From: Hemicentrotus pulcherrimus
Lineage: Eukaryota > Echinodermata > Echinoidea > Camarodonta > Strongylocentrotidae
Assembly (NCBI GenBank): GCA_003118195.1
Contig: BEXV01000991.1
Span: forward strand, 102,329-138,534
Direction of reading: 5' to 3'
Length of the DNA: 36,206 nucleotides
The position numbers were made by a program, and so were the translations under genes. The notes under the pieces are model-generated. The model saw only the letters and a list, made by a program, of their open reading frames with translations, was not told the DNA's origin and made no database searches. Shown here in pieces: positions 28,960 through 36,206 of the stretch; position 1 is the first letter of the stretch; the number at the start of each line of letters is the position of its first letter.

Positions 28960-29160
28960 TGCAGGCCCTGGCCCCCCCACTCGTGTTTCGAAATGACCGC
29001 ATGCTCGTTCCAAAACTCTCCGGCTCGTAACAAAAGAAAAAGGTCGAGCCGCTTTGACTTTACACACCAGACTTTTGCTGAAAATGGGGGATCGCTTGGA
29101 ACACGCATATGCGTATCCTAAATAACACTGAGTGGGGGGGGGGCCAGGGTGCAGGCCCTA
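28960..29160. mobile_element. Possible MITE with CCTGGCCCCCC ends
   Basis: CCTGGCCCCCCCACT near 28967 is mirrored by AGTGGGGGGGGGGCCAGG near 29131. GTGCAGGCCCT occurs in direct orientation at both outer edges, like a target duplication, though it partly overlaps the inverted repeats. The interior is CpG-rich compared with its surroundings. Confidence 0.6.
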
Positions 29161-29793
29161 TTTTATGTGAGCAAGTACGGTGCTTCTAGGAGTCTTATCT
29201 CAAGTCATTTAATCATGTTTATGGAGAGACTTGCATTTAATCTGTGTTCAGAAGCAAGATTTGAAACTCTTAGTATGAATGTAGCATTACAACTTCAACT
29301 TCTAACATAGAAAATAAGTTAGTTGTTGGCGATTGGTACACTTCGAGTTAAGACCAATCAAAGGGAAAGCCAAAGGAGAACCATTTCAGATGATTTAGTG
29401 GCCTTTATAGATGTATATTAGAGGCCAGTGTAAACAGTTTGACTGTATCATGAATCGTTTATTACTAAATTTTAACACAATCTGTGTAAATGCCAAAATT
29501 AAGACATCAAATGTATTCTCCCATGATGCTAAAAAACATTTCAAGTACTATATGCAGCAAGATAGCTAAGAAGGGAAACAACGCGTGAAATCATGCTACC
29601 AACAGGAAATATGATGAAATTAAACTATGGCTACTTTCACTTTCACTTAATACTAGTATTATGTGAATACACCAAACTAAGGTAGTGATGAACAACAAAC
29701 AAAACAAACAAACAGGAAATGAAAAAACCCACACATCATACACATACAAATAAATATTCCCAGATGGTGGTATTCTGAAAACCATGTTATCTT
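29161..29793. other. Intergenic, no recognised feature
   Basis: AT-rich, with a short ACAAACAAA repeat near 29694-29714. Confidence 0.5.
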
Positions 29794-29889
29794 TAAGAGT
29801 AGTAGTTGATCGGTTGTCACACGAAGAGAGCAAACGAGAGCAAACTCGTTTGCTCTCTTCGTGTGACAACCGATCAACTACTACTCTTA
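29794..29889. repeat. Perfect 45-bp inverted repeat (hairpin)
   Basis: Arms 29794-29838 and 29845-29889 are exact reverse complements around a 6-base spacer. The stem contains GATCGGTTGTCACACGAAGA. Absence of any mismatch means recent origin, selection, or an assembly or cloning artefact. The overlapping frames on the two strands are near-mirror shadows of the palindrome and are not genes. Confidence 0.95.
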
Positions 29890-30764
29890 CTATCTACAAC
29901 GATGATCAACCTCTTCCGCACATGTTATCTTTTATTGCAGAAAAAAGAATGTTGACTGTTAAATATAAAAGAAGTCCTTTGTTAATGATAATTTGTCTGC
30001 AGAACAAGCTGTTTAAGTGTATAGTTGCCAACAAAGAAAAGCTTCTACCCTGCAATGTCCATTTGCTATATGTCAATCAACATACTTGTCATTATTAAAT
30101 ATGAAAGATAACTTAGTGTTCAGAATATGGCTCCAGCATCACCATGTGAAGCTCCCCATTTAATAGTACTGTAAATTCACCCTGCCCCGTTCAATAGAGC
30201 CTCCTTTTTTCAAAGGGCAATCCATCCTTTTAAATAAATACATTTGTTTGAAAGCAGAACAAAATAAAAGAAACAGATTGACAAAAGTTTAAATAAATTA
30301 AATAAATTTAAAACAAATAAAGGTTTGTAATACAAAATCATTTTAATCTACAGGAAACTTAAATTGGCTATTTTGTGAGTGGATTGTTTCGTATTCATGA
30401 TCAACTATCCCATTTGTTGGATACTATAATATCATTAATTTATTAGTTTTCCTCTCTGAAGCATCTTTTCCCTTGGGGAACTACGGTACACAAAATCATA
30501 GGCCCTCCACAAAGGGAAAATCCTCTTGAGAAACACAATTTGAAAAATTGACATTTAAGTTACTCTATATGCTGGTACAAATGGGAGTTCCAGCATTTCA
30601 TCACAGTGACAATATCAATTCAGACAATATGAAATTTCCATGTTTCGTCATTATAACTTTAGAAAATTCATATTATCTTTAGTACTTTTGGTACCATTTC
30701 ATTCAAACTTTGACCATTCTGCTTTTGTTTTTATTGTTCCGCTTTCTTTTACAGCAATTTGCTC
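29890..30764. other. Intergenic, no recognised feature
   Basis: AT-rich; no gene, RNA or repeat recognised. Confidence 0.5.
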
Positions 30765-30961
30765 TTAAAGCCCCACTGCACTACTCATAGCTACTTTCGC
30801 CCTCTATATCACAAACAATGCCTAATCAGTGAATGTTGGTCCCCCATGATCCCCTTTTTCTAATGTTAATTGAGACCCCGAGTTGATGAGATAGCCACCT
30901 GTCAGTGACTACCCTGGGTGGTCTAATCCCTCCTGGCCAAACTAGTACAGACGGGCTTTAA
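30765..30961. mobile_element. TTAA-flanked short MITE
   Basis: Ends TTAAAGCCCC and GGGCTTTAA, with TTAA on both sides and 197 bases in all. It is a different sequence family from the TTAA element at 7565 and 15288. Confidence 0.6.
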
Positions 30962-31994
30962 GGTTGGATTTCCCTTTGAGTTCAGAAGTTACCCATATTG
31001 CATCCACAAAAAAACTGTTGTGATGAAAGGATTACCCTCCATAGACCTTGGGTTGTACCACTAGAGCATCTGCATCTGAAAATGGAAGAATGAGAGATTT
31101 ATTGCCAATTCAGACTTGATATGAAAGTTGTATACAGAAAATATATAAATAAAATCATCCAATAGCAAAAGGAGTACAGACTAGATAACAAGATAAAAAA
31201 AAAGAAATTAGTTTTGAAGAGGTCAACTAAAATGACATCTGGTCAATCACTAGTGCACTCTCACGACAAGTCCTGCACAGTTATACAATTTTTGTACAAT
31301 ACAACTACAACTGGACTTGATTTATTATCAAGTTTTCGTTCGAAAGGCTGCTAAATGGCAACATTCAGACTAGGAAAAAGGTAAATTATTTTATATGTAT
31401 AGCTATATGATGGATAACACATGTTACAAAAACTGTTTCTACTGGCAGAAACAGGTTAACCCGTTGCCTACGGGAACCGGGTGGTCCCTGTATTAGGCCT
31501 ATGGGACTTTGACAATGCAGTAGTCAACGGGTTAAGGGGATGGGGAGGATTTTGAAACCCTACCTCAAGAACTAACTGTGCAGTTTAACAGCTTTGTGCC
31601 CATCACCTCACTTTTACAAAATGATGGATCCAACCTCGTCTACCAGCACATGGAAAGTGCAATAAAATATTACATTCTATCGATTTCTACAGTAAGAATT
31701 AACTTTTCTGGCATATATATATGTGCCATGATATTGCTCAATTCAGAATCATGCAATGAAGAATAAATGCAACCTTAATTGCCTTGATTGTCTAAATTAA
31801 ATCCAAAACAAAAATAGACATTCTTGATGTCATGGTTTTATGAATATTATTGCAAGACAATTTTTTCAATAAAATTACACACATAATCCTTCAACTATAC
31901 ATTTTACAACTTCCGTTTTATATGAGTCGTAGGTTGAAATTTGCTCCATTTTCATTGTATTAGTAATGAAAAGTGTTGTGTTCTTTGTACTTTC
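30962..31994. other. Downstream flank of the CULT gene
   Basis: AT-rich; may include its 3' UTR, since minus-strand AATAAA signals occur, for example at 31321-31326. A small hairpin is formed by AACCCGTTGCC near 31459 and GTCAACGGGTT near 31525. No other feature. Confidence 0.45.
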
Positions 31995-32000
31995 TTTATT
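31995..32000 (-). other. AATAAA directly abutting the CULT stop codon
   Basis: On the minus strand the stop TGA is followed with no gap by AATAAA. If used, the 3' UTR would be only about 20-30 bases. The sequence downstream is not clearly GT-rich, so a distal signal may be used instead. Confidence 0.4.
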
Positions 32001-32199
32001 TCACACCGACATGTAGGATATAAACTCACATTCTTCATGAATTAGATTTCTCAATATGAGTGCATGGAATGAACTTTTCTCCTCTTCTTCCGTCTCTTCT
32101 CTGTCATTCAAAACCGTATCTGCAGCCTCATCACACACATCCTTATCCTTCTCCTCCTGGCATGTCTCTGCTTTCTTTGGCTCCGTAGGTTCAAAGTAC
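32001..32199 (-). CDS. CULT gene exon 5 (residues 143-208, stop)
   Basis: Completes Trp143 and encodes YFEPTEP, then an acidic, Lys-containing insert (EETEEEEK at its end), then FHALILRNLIHEE, which aligns with cereblon KFWGLTRSALLP. Contains Cys156, Cys165 and Cys200. Acceptor GATGTGCAG. Confidence 0.85.
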
Positions 32200-35100
32200 C
32201 TGCACATCAAATAATAATAATAATAAAATAATCATAATCATAATCATAATAATAATAATAATCATAATCAGAATTATAATAATCACATTAATCATAATAA
32301 TCAAAATAATAATCATCATAATAATCATATACATCATAATAATAATAATTATCATTATAATCATCATCATAATAATAATTATTATGAAAAAATTATATAA
32401 AAATCATGACAACAACAATAATAATAATGAAATAATAATAGTGGCTTCTTGAATAGCGCTCATGTCTGTCAGAGTTGACACTCCTGGGGGGTACGGTGTT
32501 TCACTGTCACAAAGACTAAGATCAAATATAAGTTAGACTGAACTATGGCAGGCCATTCATGCCACTCTTTACTCTCACCATTAACTGGCATTGAACTCTC
32601 AAAGGACGTACAAATCATTGTCACAAATCTACAGAATATACATTTTTTGATCATTCATTATTGAAGGAAAAATATTATCTTAACATCATAATGGAGAGAG
32701 CAAACAATGACATGAATGACCTACCATAGTTAAAGAGAAGGTTGAGTTCTGAGCGTTATCATTGTTATTATGCAATCAGATTAAACATGTTCCTTGAAAA
32801 GCATGGCTCTTCAAATGCCTTCATATTCTAAATATGACATTAAATACGTCAAAATTAATCAAGGGGGGGGGGGGGTTTGCCATGTACTCGTGTAGTCCCA
32901 TGTACATCATTCTGTGTATAGTGATTGTAACTTTGCCAAGATTTGGCCAAATTTCTTATCATTTTGATGATTCCAGAACCTTGCAATACACACGAATATT
33001 TATATACTAAATGATCAACCTTTTCTGATAGATTCCACACCGGTTCTTTCACAATGCAATCACATGACCAGAACTCAACTTTATCTTTAAGAGAGTAATA
33101 CATGTATTTCACTATTGTATGTTTTTCTATTTTTGGCTTATTTGATGTCATAATTACGTCGAATGGATTTTGCATCATAGCCTAAAAATGTCAAATACAG
33201 TATAATATTTTTCAAAACAGTTTTTATTCTGCTTACATACCATCCTAAATGTGATCTGCATTGTGGGCATGAGGTGATTTGCCAGCCATAACCATCAAAC
33301 CATGTGTGATCTTTATGAAGCTAATGGGGGAAAGAAATGTGAAAACAAGAGTTCAAAAATAAAACGTGAAGAATTTTTAAAAAATTAAATAAAGACATTT
33401 TTATACTTAAACTTGGGTTTCAGGTTTTGTTTAGAGTAGAGTTAGGTTATGTACAGCTTTTGTCAAGCGTTGGAGCTAGACATTAAGTTAGTGTGAAGAT
33501 ATTTGTAATTTGCAATTGTAACCAGAGCATGTGTTGTAGAATTGGTCCAATATATACCTCTTTCAACACTTATTATGGCATGTGATATTAAAATGAGGTA
33601 ATAATATGATTATGATTACTTACATGTGGTTGCTTTGAAACATCAGCAGCAGATGTTGTAATTACTTCAAAATGCCGGCCTGGAAAATGTTTTTATTTTT
33701 TTTAAATACACACAAAAATAATAAGGTACATCAAGATTCATAATTTGATTTTAAAGTTTAAGGTGAACTTTCTGTCAAAACATGGACCGTTTACCAGGCA
33801 CACAAGAGTTCAAACTTCAAATAACAATGAGATGCATAACACTGGGTTCCCATTAAACACCCGGAGCCAAAACAATCCAAGTCCCATGCTTTACTTATGT
33901 GCCCTGCAAAGGCTTGAACCTTTGTCCTTTGCATTTTCTGTCAAGCATTCAAATCACTCAATAGCAAAATTCCATAAGCTAACTAAAGGTGCATGCAGTC
34001 TTGACAAATTTTACTGCAGGCCTAGGGAATAAGAAGTTTATTCAGGGGAGCCTTTCTTTGATTTGCTGTCAAAATAAAGAGATACACCATGAACATGACG
34101 GACAAAGAAAGCGGACAAGATATACAGTTCTTCAGGTAGACAAAGGAATATCCCTTCACTGCTATTATGTAAAAATGTGTAGAACAGGTGTCACATAATA
34201 GCAGTGAAGGGATGTTCCTTTGTGTACCTGAGGAACTGTATATTTGGCCCGCTTTATTGTCCATCATGTTCATAGTGATACATCCATGACCCAATTTGTT
34301 ATATTGTTTTAGTAAGAGTTTGTTTTCGATGACCAAATTGCTCACTGCATTTGTGTATTTTGGGGGTTGTTGTTGCCGTTTCAGGGTAGGGAAGTACATG
34401 TATATGTAAAACAGATTTCATCCCAAGCTGTAAATGAGTAAATGAGCCCAATGAACTCCATACCTTGTGGATTTTTGAGAAGTTGAATTAGGACGTTTTC
34501 TTTTCCAAGAATGGTATCATTTCTCCGATGCACAGCCTGGGTAGTGCCCACCGTTACAAAGTCAGAAGCTTGGGCTATCCCATGACCGCATTGTCTGCAT
34601 AGCAGGACTGAAATTAGATACATTCATACACAGACTCTACATCAAATAATATGCATCTTGATGCAAATATATTGTATGCATGTCATTAGATCAATATTGA
34701 AAGGCAAAGTCTTTTGCCAAGTAATAAATCTAGAATCTGACTATAGGTCTAGACTTTTCTAAATGACATTGATCATGATTGATGTACGATGCAAATGCTA
34801 TTTTCAATTATTTTAATCTAATTTTCAGACATAAATATACGTGAAACGTAGGGCATTATCGTGAAATATAAAACCACTATTCACTTCACACAGTAGCACT
34901 TCATTCCCTTTTCCCCATCTCCTATACAATATTGACAAATACTCAGCGTAGATCTAGACCCATTACAGGTATTATCATAATGTGCAGACAAAATATATAG
35001 CCTAAAATGAAAGACAAAAAGAGCAAGGAATATTAAGAGTTACTGGACAGCTGGAAAAAACCGCCCCTGTAGGCCTAGGCCTAGTAAAAAGCCAAAAAGG

Positions 35101-35415
35101 CAATTATATTACCGGTAGACTATGCAAATTGCTCAGTCTGCGTGACGAAGAACTCACACCGTATTGAGTATATGGGGCAAGACATAAAAGACGGTGGCGT
35201 TTGGCCTAAACATCTTCCAAGATTGTCACACCATTTGTTTGTTTATGAATTAATTTACAGTTCTTACCATTATCGAAATCATCACCATAATGACCTATTA
35301 CTACTGCAGTCTGTAGAAGACAGACCAGAAACATCAAAATGGTGTAGTGTAAGCTGTATGGCAAGGCAACCGCCGCCACGACAAATACGCGTCGTCTGCT
35401 ACTCAATGCGGCCAT
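32001..35415 (-). CDS. Secreted or membrane-anchored CULT-domain (cereblon-like) protein, complete, 5 exons
   Basis: Exons on the minus strand: 35415-35268, 34607-34464, 33679-33624, 33320-33241, 32199-32001. All junctions are GT/AG and in phase; the product has 208 residues. Residues 10-42 are hydrophobic with a core near 28-41 (MFLVCLLQTAVVIG), a signal peptide or anchor; Met28 is a possible alternative start. The CULT domain follows: LLCRQCG (Cys53, Cys56), NPQG, HTWFDGYGW (His121, Trp123, Trp129), SCPQC (Cys134, Cys137) and SHLGWYF (Trp143, Phe145). In human cereblon the equivalent cysteines bind zinc, and His378, Trp380, Trp386 and Trp400 form the thalidomide/glutarimide pocket. Lon and DDB1-binding regions of cereblon are absent, so this is not the ubiquitin-ligase receptor. 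Secreted single-CULT proteins are known in eukaryotes, but their function is unclear. An acidic insert at about 146-184 precedes the last conserved segment, SSFHALILRNLI. Confidence 0.88.
32208..32440 (-). repeat. (TTA/TGA)n repeat, SINE tail, next to the exon 5 acceptor
   Basis: On the minus strand this is ATTATTATT/ATGATT repeats running to nine bases before exon 5. It is continuous with the SINE-like segment at 32441-32505. Confidence 0.85.
32441..32505 (-). mobile_element. SINE 3' segment, minus orientation
   Basis: Read on the minus strand: CCCCCCAGGAGTGTCAACTC, then GAGCGCTATTCAAGAAG, then the TTA tail. This matches the layout of the SINE tail at 27420-27591. The SINE points the same way as the CULT transcript. 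Confidence 0.6.
32495..32745. mobile_element. Composite interspersed repeat, copy B
   Basis: Shares ACAAATCTACAGAAT and TTCATTATTGAAGGAAAAA with 26565-26885. It also has the opposite terminus (GTGTTTCACTGTCACAAAGA), so together the copies show a MITE with long inverted ends. Located in CULT intron 4. Confidence 0.7.
32862..32875. repeat. G homopolymer run
   Basis: About a dozen G residues in CULT intron 4. Confidence 0.85.
32985..33100 (-). mobile_element. Interspersed repeat fragment, copy C
   Basis: Inverted copy of the left module of 26565-26885. On the minus strand it reads AAAGTTGAGTTCTGGTCATG, then GGTTGATCATTTAG. In CULT intron 4. Confidence 0.7.
33241..33320 (-). CDS. CULT gene exon 4 (ligand cage and second zinc pair, residues 117-142)
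   Basis: Encodes LHKDHTWFDGYGWQITSCPQ and CRSHLG, with the last Trp split into exon 5. Cereblon counterpart: EHSWFPGYAWT.AQC..CASHIGW. Acceptor CCCATTAG, donor GTATGT. Confidence 0.95.
33624..33679 (-). CDS. CULT gene exon 3 (residues 98-116)
   Basis: 56-base exon encoding GRHFEVITTSAADVSKQPH, the CULT strand after NP.G (cereblon: NPHGYVHETLTVYKA). Acceptor TTTTCCAG, donor GTAAGT; phases fit on both sides. Confidence 0.88.
33680..34463 (-). other. CULT intron 2
   Basis: Contains the inverted repeat listed at 34091-34273; the rest is unremarkable. Short frames here lack any domain. Confidence 0.7.
34091..34273. mobile_element. Inverted-repeat element, about 80-bp arms
   Basis: Arms 34091-34170 and 34193-34273 pair with scattered mismatches. 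Left includes CCCTTCACTGCTATTATGT and right ACATAATAGCAGTGAAGGG. The loop is 22 bases. It could be a MITE or a precursor of small RNAs; it lies in CULT intron 2. Confidence 0.85.
34464..34607 (-). CDS. CULT gene exon 2 (first zinc pair, residues 50-97)
   Basis: Begins VLLCRQCGHGIAQASDFVTV and ends VLIQLLKNPQ. LLCRQCG..IA matches the CULT start (cereblon TLCKQC...EI). RRNDTILGKEN is not in human cereblon as I recall it; similar text may be typical of secreted CULT proteins. Acceptor TAATTTCAG, donor GTATGG. Confidence 0.92.
34608..35267 (-). other. CULT intron 1
   Basis: 660 bases, AT-rich. Contains TACCGGTA at 35110-35117 and an ATGCAAAT octamer nearby (about 35122); no other feature. Confidence 0.7.
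35268..35415 (-). CDS. CULT gene exon 1 (signal sequence, residues 1-49)
   Basis: Starts at ATG in the context AATATGG, with MAALSSRRRVF and then two hydrophobic runs, and ends GHYGDDFDN in phase 1 before GTAAGA. The upstream in-frame sequence has no other ATG nearby that I could use. Met28 would give a shorter, standard signal peptide. Confidence 0.82.
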
Positions 35416-35600
35416 ATTGAAAGAATGCAGGATGAGCTAGCTCTATATGGAGCACATATGTACCCAAAAGCACGGGATCCTCGAGCAGTGATTGGTTTAA
35501 AGTTTACCCAAGGCCCAAGCTGCGGGATTCCCATAGAGATGGGGATTCCAGATCGTTCTAAGATCCGAGAGAGTAAATTGAAACGAACATTTGAAAACAT
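35416..35600 (-). promoter_or_regulatory. Candidate CULT gene promoter
   Basis: Immediately upstream of the start codon. On the minus strand a CCAAT box lies at 35495-35491, about 75 bases before ATG. No convincing TATA box at a usable distance. The adjacent exon 1 is CpG-rich for this window. Confidence 0.35.
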
Positions 35601-36180
35601 ATAGTCCTGCCAGTCTTAGAAATCAAATTCATTTACCTCCCCCTCCTTTTCTTTCTCTACCTCATTCTCGCTCTTGACTTTATTTTCCAATCTTCAGAAT
35701 GGCCCCCCGAAAACAGAAGACATTGAAAAATAGGAGGAAAAAGATGTGGAAGGAGAAAAATGGAGAAAGGTGTAGCAAAGGAGTCGATTTTGAGGAATTT
35801 ACTAATATAATGACGTGTTGAATTATTCTTTGGATAACAGATTCCACGATTTTGAACATATTTTGGGCAAAATGAATCACAAACTTGAAAGTCAAGGGAG
35901 ACTTAGCAGTGATCTTCTACTTCTACTTCTATGGTAATACTCAACGCCTGTTCAGCATGTAGATGAGGGTAAAGCATAGAGTTGTTATATATATCTCTAT
36001 GCGGTATAGTTCCTGATAATGATAATGATAGTGATAATGATTGTCTAAAGTAGGGGGTATTTTTGTTTACATCTACCTGCATGCAAAAGTCCCCAGGGGC
36101 GGATCCAGCGGGCCGCGAGGGAGGGGCCCAATTTGTGAAAAAAATATTTAGCGGTGACTCGGCCGACCGGCCGAATGAGC
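35601..36180. other. Upstream flank, no gene seen
   Basis: A CT-rich patch (35635-35695), a short GATAAT repeat (36016-36040) and a CpG-rich patch near 36095-36175 that looks like the beginning of a repeat. No exon recognised. Confidence 0.5.
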
Positions 36181-36206
36181 AGGGGGGGGGGGGGGGGGGG
36201 GGGGGG
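36181..36206. repeat. Poly-G run at the window edge
   Basis: The window ends in more than 20 G, mirroring the C run at its start. Confidence 0.9.

Noticed and set aside
29591..30098. Overlapping frames with similar peptides on both strands
   Set aside because: Caused by the perfect palindrome at 29794-29889.
1..36206. CRISPR arrays, operons or other prokaryotic systems
   Set aside because: No regularly spaced repeats; gene structure is clearly eukaryotic.

Overview
This is AT-rich animal DNA: long introns with GT/AG borders, tRNA-derived SINEs, many short inverted-repeat transposons, long GA/CT microsatellites and degenerate CCCTAA tracts. Both genes match deuterostome or marine-invertebrate families. 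The repeat style, including the palindrome TACCGGTA, suggests an echinoderm, most likely a sea urchin; the species is inference. The window starts in poly-C, ends in poly-G and has a 5-N gap inside poly-C, so it looks like one draft-assembly piece.

Plus strand, 7102-24242: the 3' part of an extracellular heparan-sulfate 6-O-endosulfatase (Sulf) gene. I reconstructed 13 exons whose splice phases all agree, giving 722 residues. They cover the C-terminal half of the sulfatase domain (DHGYH motif), a long hydrophilic domain with a furin-like RGKR site, a very acidic stretch and a basic stretch, then the conserved Cys-rich C-terminal domain. The last 31 coding bases lie in a remote exon that supplies the family's terminal LWNGWEG motif. 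Exons with the signal peptide and catalytic Cys lie upstream of the window. An AT-rich 3' UTR follows, probably to about 26050.

Minus strand, 35415-32001: a complete five-exon gene for a 208-residue protein with a signal peptide or N-terminal anchor and one CULT domain, the thalidomide-binding domain of cereblon. All four zinc cysteines and the three-tryptophan cage are present. An acidic insert of about 39 residues sits just after the third cage tryptophan. The pyrimidine tract before its last exon is formed by the TTA-repeat tail of a SINE. The two genes are convergent.

1-7101 is non-coding as far as I can see. It holds purine microsatellites and a 656-base element (5633-6288) with perfect 33-base terminal inverted repeats and about ten copies of one 14-base motif. 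Other repeats include a TTAA-flanked MITE pair, a 403-base foldback element with a paralogous empty site in the same gene, two tRNA-type SINEs, a perfect 45-base hairpin at 29794-29889 and an inverted repeat inside an intron of the CULT gene.
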